Shown piece after piece: positions 25,998 through 33,752 of a stretch of 33,797 bases of DNA; the first letter of the stretch is position 1, and each line of letters opens with the position of its first letter. A program made the translations under genes and the position numbers. Below the pieces are notes generated by a model. It saw only the letters and a list, made by a program, of their open reading frames with translations, had not been told where the DNA came from and searched no databases. Origin of the DNA: CAYWFP01 sp964457365 (GTDB lineage Bacteria > Planctomycetota > SZUA-567); contig CAYWFP010000036.1 of NCBI GenBank assembly GCA_964457365.1, forward strand, positions 1 through 33,797, written 5' to 3'.

Positions 25998-26013
25998 TGG
26001 CATGTAGTTTTCT
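25998..26013 (+). promoter_or_regulatory. Candidate sigma-54 (-24/-12) promoter element
   Basis: TGGCATGTAGTTTTCT fits the TGGCACG-N4-TTGCA pattern with correct GG-to-GC spacing. The -24 half is strong (TGGCAtG), but the -12 GC reads TC. It lies about 205 bp upstream of the C25 protease start and about 160 bp downstream of a sigma-54 activator gene, which raises its prior. It remains a motif match by eye. Confidence 0.3.
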
Positions 26014-26096
26014 TATATCCTGCTGGAGAAAATGTTACTTTGTTTATTGCATGCGCGTTTTGCTGTCGGTCAGGCTAACAAAAAGGAAAAGCCAAG

Positions 26097-26143
26097 CAAA
26101 CACGCCGAACGGCAATGCGGATGTATACTGCCTGGCGTGTTTG
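26097..26143 (+). promoter_or_regulatory. Strong inverted repeat/hairpin in the 5' leader of the C25 protease gene
   Basis: The 10-bp arm CAAACACGCC (26097-26106) is perfectly complementary to GGCGTGTTTG (26134-26143). A nested pair GGCA (26111-26114)/TGCC (26129-26132) extends the fold. No T-run follows, so it is not a standard terminator. It ends 75 bp before the start codon and could be an mRNA-stabilising or regulatory leader structure, or a protein-binding palindrome. Confidence 0.45.
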
Positions 26144-26218
26144 ACCGCGGAGTGATTTCCTTCGACAGCACGAATCCGGTGGGGGCCGGAAGCGCAGGCA
26201 AGGCCGGGACGGGAGACG

Positions 26219-29200
26219 ATGATGAGCAGACGGATCGATTGGTGTCGGTGTTTATGTTGGCTGTGTCTTTTGATGCTCTGCATCGGCATGGCCTCAGCCG
26301 GGGAGCAGGTTACGGTGACCTTGCCCGTGGCCGAGGTGAATGTGCGCACTGATGAGGAAGGTTTCGCCGTCTTCGATGGCGCCCGCATCGACGGCACCCC
26401 CGGCAGCTATGCCCTTCCGTTCACTGTTGTCGAAGTGCTGCTTCCGGTCGATGCGGACCTGCATAGCGTAACCGCCGAGATCGTCGACCCGGTGGTGGCG
26501 GAGGTTCCCGGTGCGTACGATGTGCGCCCGGTACCGCAGCCGGTGATGAGCCCCGAGGGGGATCCCGACGGAGAAGGCTACGAGGATCCCGACAGCGGCT
26601 GGACGCCGGTCGACTGGGTGGGCGAGATCCGCACCGGGCGCGCGCGCCAGTGGCGTCTGGCCGAGATTCGCGTTTACCCTTACCAGTACGAGGACAACTT
26701 GAAGCAACTGCGCAAGCTCATCGCCGGCACGCTCGTCATCTCTTACGACAATATGATGCTGCCGCAGATGGACCGCACGGTGCCGGCGGTACCACGGATC
26801 GAGGACCATTTCCGCTCGATGGTGCAGCGTCACGTTATCAACTACGGCGAGTTCTCCACCGAGTACGGGGCCATGCCGGCCAGGCCGCTCGGCGACGGCG
26901 CTTCGCCTTCCTCCACCGGTTACGTCATCATCACCACCTCCAGCATCGCCAATAACAGCGCGAGACTCGCGGAGTTCGTCGCCCTCAAGCAGGCGCAGGG
27001 ACACACCGTCACCGTCGTCACCGAAGACGTGTGGAACGCCGGCGGCGCGGGCTCCTGCGACGGCAAGGCCAACGCGCTGCGCTCGTGGTTGCAGGCGAAC
27101 TACCAGTCCATGTCGCTAATGTATGTTCTTCTGGTCGGCAACCCCCATCCGACCACCAACAGCGCCGACAGCGTGCCGATGAAGATGCTCTGGCCGCGCC
27201 GCAACGCGACCTTTTACACCCAGTACAAAGAGGCGCCCTCGGACTACTTCTACGCCGACTTGACCGGCAACTGGGATCGCGACGGCGACGGCTACTACGG
27301 AGAAGGCGACCACGACTTCGGCAGCGGCGGTATCGATCGCAACTACGAGGTGATTGTCGGCCGCATTCCCTATTACGGCTCCGTATCCGATCTCGACGGC
27401 ATATTGGAGACGATGATCGCCTACCAGACCTCCGACACCGCCTGGCGCAAGAAAGCCTTGCTGCCGATGGAGCCGAGCGACGCTTCGACGCCGGGGTGGG
27501 CCCTCGGTGAGGAGATCCGCAGCCACTGGCTCAATCCCAACGGGTACGCGAGCTACCGCATCTACGACAACGTCGGCGGGCCGCCGGCGGGGGTGGAGTG
27601 GCTCGGCTGCGATTACATCAGCGTCAAGGCCAACTGGAACTACTTCAAGCCGGGGCTGGTCGTCTGGTGGACGCACGGATCGGCCACCAGCGCCTCCTCG
27701 ATTATGAGCACGACGAGCGTCGACTGGCTGGCTGGCAATCACCCGGAACTCGCACAGACACCGGTGATCACCTTCCAGGTCTCCTGCAACAACGCCTACC
27801 CCGAGGCGAGTTACAACCTCGGCTATTATCTGCTGAAGAAGAAGATCGCCATCGGTACCGTCGCGGCGACACGCGTCTCCTGGTACTGGGTCGGCGAAAA
27901 CGGCAACTATAACAACTCCACCTCCAACGCCGGCATGAGCTACGAGTTCGTCGAACGTCTCGTCGGGTCGAGCCAGAACGCCGGCGACGCGCTCTGCAAC
28001 CTCAAGCGCGATTACAGTCCCGGCGACTATACCATGTGGATGAACTGGTGTGTCTTCAACCTCTACGGCGACCCGGCCGCGGGCCTGGAGACGCAGATCG
28101 ATCAGGCGCTGCAGCCGCCGACACCCGCCTCGCCACAGGGAGAGATCGAGACAATGACGCCGACGTTCGCGTGGACCGGACTTCCGGGCAACGCCGCGGC
28201 GGATCTGCAATTGACCGATACGACACTCGGTCAAGTCGTCTTGAATCAAAACGGGCTGACCGGTGAGAGCCTGCTCTGCCCGCAGAATCTGATTCCCGGA
28301 CATGCGTATAGCTGGCGCATGCGCGCGCACCGTGACGCCGAGACGACCGACTGGTCCGCGCCGATGACGTTCAGCCTCGCCGGTGTCGACGTGCCGGCGC
28401 CGATCTCCCCGACCGGCACTATCACGACCCTGCAGCCGACGTTGACATGGGACGCGCAGCCGGCGGGAACGACGGTGGATCTCTGGCTCAGCAACACGAC
28501 AAAAGGCAAGACTGTCGCCTATGTCGAGAATCAAACCGGCACGAGCTATGCGCTCAACGGCAATCTGATTCCCGGGCACACCTATGGCGTACAGCTACGC
28601 GCCAAACGCGGCGGCGTCACCAGCGACTGGTCGACACCTTCAGCCTTCGCGGTGGCTGGCGTCGACGCCCCGACGCTGACCGGTCCCGGTGGCACGATCA
28701 GCGAGTTGCAACCCACGCTCTCGTGGGCGGCGCTGCCCGCGGGAACGACCACGGACCTCTGGCTGATCGACACGACGACGAACAAGACCGCGGCGTATGT
28801 CGAGGACCTTGCCGGGACGAGCCACGCACTGACCAGCGACCTGGGCTACGGCCACGACTACAGTGTGCAACTGCGGGCCCGCCGCGCCGGCGTTGCCAGC
28901 AACTGGAGCACTCCGTCGACGTTCTCGGTCGCCCCGCTTCCGGCCCCGGCGCTGACGAGCCCCAGCGGAGCGATCAGCAACCTGCGGCCGACGCTCGAAT
29001 GGGCGGCGCTCCCGGCGGGGGCGGTGGTGGATGTCTGGCTCATCGACACGACGACGAACAAGACCGCCGCATATGCCGAAAACCTGGGCGGCACGAGCCA
29101 CGCGCTGACCAGCGACCTTGTCCCCGGCCACGATTACAGCGTGCAACTGCGCACCAGACTGGACGGCAGCGGAACGAATTGGTCCGCACCAAGCGTGTTT

Positions 29201-30041
29201 TCGGTGACATCCTTGTCCTCGCCGGTATTGCTGAATCCTGCCGGCACGATTGGCGATCTACGCCCGACTCTGGAATGGGAAGCGCTCCCGGCGGGGGCGG
29301 TCGTGGACATCTGGCTGATCGACACGACCACGAACAAGACCGCGGCGTACGTGCAGAACCAGGCGGGAGCAAGCTACACGCTGACCAGCGACCTCGTCCC
29401 CGGCCACGATTACGGCGTGCAACTGCGCGCGCGACTGAGCGGCAGCGTCACCGCCTGGTCCGCGCCGTTCGCGTTCTCGCTGGCGTCCTTGTCGGCGCCG
29501 ACGCTGCTGAGCCCGACAGGCAGCATCAGCGACCTGCGGCCGACGCTCGCATGGGCGGTGCTGCCGGCGGGGGCGGTCGTGGACATCTGGCTGATCGACA
29601 CGACCACGAACAAGACCGNNNNNNNNNNNNNNNNNNNNNNNNNNNNNNNNNNNNNNNNNNNNNNNNNNNNNNNNNNNNNNNNNNNNNNNNNNNNNNNNNN
29701 NNNNNNNNNNNNNNNNNNGCAGCGTCACCGCCTGGTCCGCGCCGTTCGCGTTCTCGCTGGCGTCCTTGTCGGCACCGACGCTGCTGAGCCCGAGCGGCAC
29801 GACCAGCGATCCGCAGCCGACGCTGACGTGGAACCCGCAGCCTGCGGGAACGGTCATGGAGGTGTGGCTCATCGACACGACGACGGGCAAGACCGCCGCG
29901 TACGCCAAGAACCTGAGCGGAACGGGGTATGCTCTCCCCAAACCGCTGGTCCCGGGTCACGACTACGAGGCTCTGCTGCGCGCCCGGCTGAGTGGCAGCG
30001 CCACCCCCTGGTCCGCGCCGCAGACGTTCTCGGTGCAGTAG
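26219..30041 (+). CDS. Secreted gingipain-family (C25) cysteine protease with at least seven 92-aa FN3-like repeats (contains assembly gap)
   Basis: Start ATG 26219 (or the adjacent ATG 26222) follows GGGAG. The signal peptide is clear: RRIDWCRCLCWLCLLMLC then MASA before GEQV. A C25-type prodomain follows, including IRVYPYQYEDNLKQLRKL near residues 150-170. The catalytic region is marked by VVGRIPYYG, His486 in VVWWTHGSATSAS and Cys523 in TFQVSCNNAYPE, 37 residues apart, matching the His/Cys order of clan CD C25 proteases. Repeats begin at 28106. The reading frame is lost at the 100-N gap (29619-29718) only because the gap length is a placeholder. Past it the gene resumes in frame 3 with GSVTAWSAPFAFSLASLSAP and ends at 30041 with the shared terminal repeat. 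It probably acts outside the cell or at its surface. Confidence 0.88.
28106..30038 (+). repeat. At least seven tandem 276-bp repeats (92-aa FN3-like modules), interrupted by gap
   Basis: Equivalent codons fall at 28154, 28430, 28706, 28982, 29258 and 29534, an exact 276-bp period. The last unit's codon is at 29811, 277 bp on, which becomes 276 if the 100-N gap stands for 99 bases. The first unit is the most diverged and the last is the specialised terminal form. Confidence 0.92.
29619..29718. other. Assembly gap of 100 N inside the repeat array
   Basis: Exactly 100 undetermined bases lie between two FN3-like repeat fragments. The count of 100 is the conventional unknown-length placeholder. 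The site is where near-identical repeats would defeat short-read assembly. Confidence 0.98.
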
Positions 30042-30079
30042 GACTCGATGCGATGTGTAGAATCTCCGCTTTTTACCAC

Positions 30080-30112
30080 CCGCCCGGAAAATTATTCGGG
30101 GGGCTTTTTTTG
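30080..30112 (+). terminator. Rho-independent terminator after the C25 protease gene
   Basis: An imperfect GC-rich stem (CCGCCCG against CGGGGGG, one mismatch, around an AT-rich loop) is followed directly by CTTTTTTT at 30104-30111. It begins about 40 bp past the stop codon. Confidence 0.7.
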
Positions 30113-30565
30113 TCGCCGATTTGTCGGCAGTTCATGACAATCCACGTCTCGCTTCAGCCTGAAATTGCTCCCGAGGGTTTCTTATGTCACGAATGCATAG
30201 GCAAGAAACATTTCATTGCATCCATCATGAATAATTTAGTAACGCCATATTGCATCGAGCCGATTGGGGTCAGTTATCCCAAATTGCCGATATATAGAGA
30301 TTTGCAAGCCCTCTTTCGATTATTGTTGAACAAAAAGAGGTTGAATTAACGATAAAGGCAATATAATAATAACCATGGGTGGAAGGGAACTAGATTATAC
30401 TCGATGATCGATATGCCGCTACCGACTGATTGCGAAGAGCAAGACCTCAAGCATCATAACAGGCGGTCGATGATTTCTATGGGAGAGGTAAGTCGACAAG
30501 TCGAGTTCGTGATATCTCCATCATATGCTTTGTACGGTGAACTGAAGAGGAAGCGAGGGTAGACT
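30113..30565. other. Spacer between the C25 protease gene and the FN3/cadherin-like gene
   Basis: This 453-bp AT-rich stretch has no convincing gene. A 71-codon frame at 30134-30349 (MTIHVSLQPEIAPEGFLCHE at its start) matches no family I know and lacks a ribosome-binding site. A likely promoter lies at 30341-30369. Confidence 0.5.
30341..30369 (+). promoter_or_regulatory. Putative sigma-70-type promoter of the FN3/cadherin-like gene
   Basis: TTGAAT (30341-30346) is followed after 17 bp by TAATAA (30364-30369), or after 15 bp by a perfect TATAAT (30362-30367), in an AT-rich context. The resulting leader would be about 190 nt. No sigma-54 motif was found for this gene. Confidence 0.35.
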
Positions 30566-33232
30566 ATGTTGAAGCGCTTGCTGAAGCTGTTGCGCAGAAA
30601 GACCACGCTGTCGCTTCTGCTGGTCATCGGCACGGCCGTGCTGGCCGTATCGGGCGGCAGGAAAGGCAAGGGCGGAAAATTCGCCGCGCCGGAGAATGTC
30701 GTTGCGACCAATGGCGAGCATGAGGGTTTGGTGCGCATCACCTGGACGATCAGCAGCAAGAAGAAAATCCAGCGTTTCCTTGTGCAGCGCTCCGAGGACA
30801 GCGAATCGTTTACGACGATCGCCACCGTGAAAACCTCCGTCTTCACCTATGACGACACAACGGTCGTGGCCGGACAGCAGTATTCCTATCGCGTCGCCAG
30901 CTACAAGAAGAACAAACCCGAAGCGCCGAGCGAGCCCGATACCGGCTGGTCCTACGTTCCGCCGACGGCCACCCCGCAAACGGCCGCGCTGAACGAGGAC
31001 GATGCCGCTGGCGTCACCTTGAGCGGATCCGCTTCGTGGGGGACGTTGAGCTACGCCATCGTCGACGTGCCGGCCAACGGCACGCTTACAGGCACGCCGC
31101 CGGCGGTGACCTACACGCCCGATCCGGACTACAACGGCAGCGACAGTTTCACCTTCACGGTTAACGACGGCCGCAATGAAAGCGCCCCGGCGACGGTCGG
31201 CCTGGCGATCAACGACGTCAACGACGCGCCGACCGCGGCGGACTTGACGGCCTCGGTCAACGAACGCGAATCGGTCGCGATTACGCTTCAGGGCGCAGAC
31301 ATCGACGACACCCCGATCAACTACCTGATCGTCGATGCGCCGGTCAACGGCACGCTCGGCGGCACGCCGCCGGCGGTGACCTATACCCCGGCGCCGGACA
31401 TGTACTTCGAGCCCGGCGCGTTCACCGGCGAGGACTCTTTCACCTATATCACCGACGACGGCGAACTACAGAGCGGTCTGGCAACCGTGGGCATCTCGGT
31501 CATCAACGTCAACGACGCCCCGGTGGCAGTCCCGACCGCGCCTGCGCGCGTGGAATTGACCACGCCGGTCGTTCTCTCTGCGGAAGGTTCGTACGATCCG
31601 GACAACGGCCAGAGCATCGTCGAGTACGAATGGACCCAGGTCGCGGGCGAACCGGTCGAACTGGACCTGACGGATCCAGCGCATCCGGTATTCACCCCGG
31701 TTAGGACAGGCGTATACGAATTCGCACTGACGGTCGTCGACGAGCTCGGCCTGGCATCCGCCAATCTCGACAACACAGTCACCGTCGCCATCTTTGCCGT
31801 TACCAGCCCGCCGGCCCCGCACCTGACCTCGCCCGCGCCCCTCGGCGATCTCGGCGGCTCGCCGGTCGTGGTTGAAACCCATTTCCCCGTCTTCTCCTGG
31901 GAGTCGGTCGCGGTGGCGAATCCGTATCCGGAGCTGCCGTTGACCTATCACCTGTGGGTCGTGGACCTGACCACCGGAAAATCGATCATCAGCCGGACGG
32001 GAATCGCCGGAACGTCCTATACACCGACATCGCCGATCCCTCCCGGTCACAGCTACTACGCGCGCGTGCGCGCCGCTGTGGGCGGCATTTACGGTTCTTG
32101 GTCCAACCAGGTCGATTTCGACACCTATGCACTGGCGGCTCCGACACTGTTGTCGCCGGCCGGAACGACCTCCGATCCGCAGCCATCGCTGGAATGGAGC
32201 GGGCAACCGGAAGGGACGACGGTGGATCTCTGGCTCATCGACGCGACGGACGGCATTACGGTCGTTATCGCGGAGAATCTGTCCGGCACGTCGTATTCGC
32301 CGACAACCAGCCTGGTCCCGAATCATTCCTATGACGTTCGACTCCGCGCCAGACGCGCCGGCTTCACCAGCGAATGGGGCGCCGCACAGTCGTTCTCGGT
32401 CGCGCCCCTGTCGGCCCCCGTGCTGACCAGCCCCAGCCACGCCTTGACGGAGTCGCAACCGACTCTGGCGTGGGAAGCCCTGCCAGCGGGGTCGACGGTG
32501 GACCTCTGGCTCATCGACACGACGGCCAGCAAGACCGTGGTATATGCCGAAGGCCTCGTCGGCACCAGCTACACGCCCGCGAATCCGCTGGTTCCCGGAC
32601 ACGAATACAACCTTCGGCTGCGCGCCCGCTGTTCCGGTTTCGTCAGCGACTGGGGTGACTATTCCCTTTCGGCCCCCGCACTGGTTGCGCCCGCGCTGGT
32701 TTCGCCCGCCGGCGCCATCGACGATCTGCGCCCGACGCTGGTATGGGAGGCCCTGCCGGCGGGAACGACAGTGGATCTCTGGCTCATCGACACGACGACC
32801 AACAAGACCGCGGCGTATGTCGAGAACCTGAGCGGCACGAGTTTCGCCCTTGCCAGCGACCTGGTTCCCGGTCACGGCTACAGCGTACAACTCCGCGCCA
32901 AACTCGGTGGACGAACAACTTCGTGGAGCACGCCGTTCTCTTTCTCGGTGGCCGCCGTTACCCCGCCGGCTCTGACCAGCCCGACGGGCACGATCAGCGA
33001 ACTGCAGCCGACGCTGGAGTGGGGCACGTTGGCTTCGGGAACGACGGTGGAGATCTGGCTGATCGACACGACGATCGGCAAGACCGCGGCCTATGCCAAG
33101 AACCTGACCGGCACCGGTTACGCGCTGCCACACCCGTTGACAGCGGGGCATGCCTACAGCGCACAGTTGCGTGCGCGGCGCGCCGGGGTCGCCAGCGCCT
33201 GGAGCCAGCCGCAGACCTTCAGCGTCGAATAG
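30566..33232 (+). CDS. Exported FN3/cadherin-like/PKD protein with five FN3-like terminal repeats (adhesin-like)
   Basis: ATG 30566 follows GAGGGT and gives 888 residues. A basic, hydrophobic signal sequence (MLKRLLKLLRRKTTLSLLLV, then IGTAVLAVSGG) starts the protein. Domains in order are: a canonical FN3 (about 40-130, VRITWTISSKKKIQRFLVQR); two bacterial cadherin/Ig-like tandem domains (about 131-217 and 218-315, each with GTLxGTPPAVTYTPxPD and ending NDVNDAP or NVNDAP); a PKD/REJ-like domain (about 318-411, LSAEGSYDPDNGQSIVEYEW); then five FN3-like modules, the first diverged and enlarged. No catalytic motif is visible. Acidic DxDxD-rich turns in the cadherin-like part could bind calcium. 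It looks like a surface adhesin or structural partner for the two proteases upstream, whose C-terminal modules it shares. Confidence 0.85.
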   Translation: MLKRLLKLLRRKTTLSLLLVIGTAVLAVSGGRKGKGGKFAAPENVVATNGEHEGLVRITWTISSKKKIQRFLVQRSEDSESFTTIATVKTSVFTYDDTTVVAGQQYSYRVASYKKNKPEAPSEPDTGWSYVPPTATPQTAALNEDDAAGVTLSGSASWGTLSYAIVDVPANGTLTGTPPAVTYTPDPDYNGSDSFTFTVNDGRNESAPATVGLAINDVNDAPTAADLTASVNERESVAITLQGADIDDTPINYLIVDAPVNGTLGGTPPAVTYTPAPDMYFEPGAFTGEDSFTYITDDGELQSGLATVGISVINVNDAPVAVPTAPARVELTTPVVLSAEGSYDPDNGQSIVEYEWTQVAGEPVELDLTDPAHPVFTPVRTGVYEFALTVVDELGLASANLDNTVTVAIFAVTSPPAPHLTSPAPLGDLGGSPVVVETHFPVFSWESVAVANPYPELPLTYHLWVVDLTTGKSIISRTGIAGTSYTPTSPIPPGHSYYARVRAAVGGIYGSWSNQVDFDTYALAAPTLLSPAGTTSDPQPSLEWSGQPEGTTVDLWLIDATDGITVVIAENLSGTSYSPTTSLVPNHSYDVRLRARRAGFTSEWGAAQSFSVAPLSAPVLTSPSHALTESQPTLAWEALPAGSTVDLWLIDTTASKTVVYAEGLVGTSYTPANPLVPGHEYNLRLRARCSGFVSDWGDYSLSAPALVAPALVSPAGAIDDLRPTLVWEALPAGTTVDLWLIDTTTNKTAAYVENLSGTSFALASDLVPGHGYSVQLRAKLGGRTTSWSTPFSFSVAAVTPPALTSPTGTISELQPTLEWGTLASGTTVEIWLIDTTIGKTAAYAKNLTGTGYALPHPLTAGHAYSAQLRARRAGVASAWSQPQTFSVE
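31810..33229 (+). repeat. Five FN3-like modules at the C-terminus of the adhesin-like protein
   Basis: Equivalent codons of modules 2-5 fall at 32177, 32453, 32726 and 33002 (spacings 276, 273 and 276). The first module (about 31810-32120) is longer and more diverged (LTYHLWVVDLTTGKSIISRT). The last has the terminal-type signature AYAKNLTGTGYALP and ends QTFSVE. Confidence 0.88.
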
Positions 33233-33260
33233 ACTTTCACCGCTTTCCGCAGCAACTACG

Positions 33261-33292
33261 AACCGCCCGATGATATATTGGGCGGTTTGTTC
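33261..33292 (+). terminator. Rho-independent terminator after the adhesin-like gene
   Basis: A perfect 8-bp stem AACCGCCC (33261-33268)/GGGCGGTT (33280-33287) with an 11-nt AT-rich loop is followed by TGTTC. It lies 29 bp past the stop codon. Confidence 0.75.
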
Positions 33293-33298
33293 ATCGTG

Positions 33299-33490
33299 GT
33301 GTAAAAACACACTTCAGTGGAAATCGGCCATGAATACGTTGAACTGATATAATTGGCGCACGGGGTGATGACCGGGCTGATGGAGGTGAACGTCCGCCAG
33401 TATCTCGAGATGTTGGTTATGGTGCAGAACCACACTTTCGTGGAACAAACTGAAAAAAGCTGTAAGCAGTCACTACTGTCCGGTCATTGA
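33299..33490 (+). mobile_element. Insertion-sequence end remnant (IS21-like appearance)
   Basis: Two direct 24-bp repeats, 33299-33322 and 33422-33445, match at 19 of 24 positions around CACACTT...GTGGAA. Repeated GTGGAA-containing ends near the first ORF are a known habit of IS21-family elements. Between and across them lies a 40-codon ORF (ATG 33368 to TGA 33488-33490, starting MTGLMEVNVRQYLEML) that could be the start of an IstA-type transposase cut short. The repeats are seen; assignment to IS21 is a tentative recollection of family style. Confidence 0.3.
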
Positions 33491-33508
33491 CTCCCGGGAT
33501 TTACACAT

Positions 33509-33524
33509 CCTATTGGAAAATAGG
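33509..33524. repeat. Small perfect hairpin
   Basis: CCTATT-GGAA-AATAGG forms a 6-bp stem with a GGAA tetraloop between the insertion-sequence remnant and the REP-like cluster. Its role is unknown; it may be part of a decayed element. Confidence 0.4.
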
Positions 33525-33598
33525 AAGATGAAGCGAAAAACGAGTGGGAACGATTTGAAATCGTCCGTAGGCTTCCTCGCAGGCATTCCGGGGCGCGC

Positions 33599-33662
33599 AT
33601 TCCGGGGACAGTATATTAAATCTAGTAGATTCCTCCGAATTAAGTAAACTGTCCCCGGAACT
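33599..33662. repeat. REPIN-like palindrome containing repeat copy 3
   Basis: The left arm (33599-33619, ATTCCGGGGACAGTATATTAA) runs inversely to the right arm (33640-33662), sharing 13 exact bases (TTCCGGGGACAGT) plus most of the AT tail, around a roughly 20-bp centre. The right side (33626-33662) is identical to copies 1 and 2 at the left margin. Two inverted REP units around a short spacer is the structure called a REPIN. Confidence 0.65.
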
Positions 33663-33752
33663 GTACCGGAACTGTACCGGAACTGCCGCCAAGTAAACTG
33701 TCCCCGGAACTGCCGCCGCGGAACTGCCCGGTCCCCGGAACTGCCCGTGCGG
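33663..33752. repeat. Degenerate tandem cluster of the CCGGAACTG core
   Basis: Short units ending CCGGAACTG recur (GTACCGGAACTG twice, then GCCGCC spacers). A second full 22-bp copy of AAGTAAACTGTCCCCGGAAC-TG lies at 33691-33712, 49 bp after the first at 33642. It looks like slippage expansion at the edge of the REPIN. No gene is seen from here to the window end. Confidence 0.6.

Larger units (their letters stand above)
25836..26218. other. Leader region upstream of the C25 protease gene
   Basis: This 383-bp stretch has no convincing gene. Its AT-rich first part contains a possible sigma-54 site (25998-26013), and the part nearer the gene contains a long hairpin (26097-26143); both are listed separately. 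The ATG-initiated frame at 26032-26352 runs into the protease gene in another frame and looks spurious. Confidence 0.5.

Noticed and set aside
27116..28579. 487-codon minus-strand frame opposite the C25 protease gene
   Set aside because: It has no recognisable motif and a low-complexity composition, and it lies entirely within a strongly supported gene. It is a by-product of codon bias.
30042..30349. Extension of the C25 protease frame to 30349
   Set aside because: It results from the 100-N placeholder shifting the frame. In the correct frame the protein ends at 30041 with the shared terminal repeat and a terminator follows.
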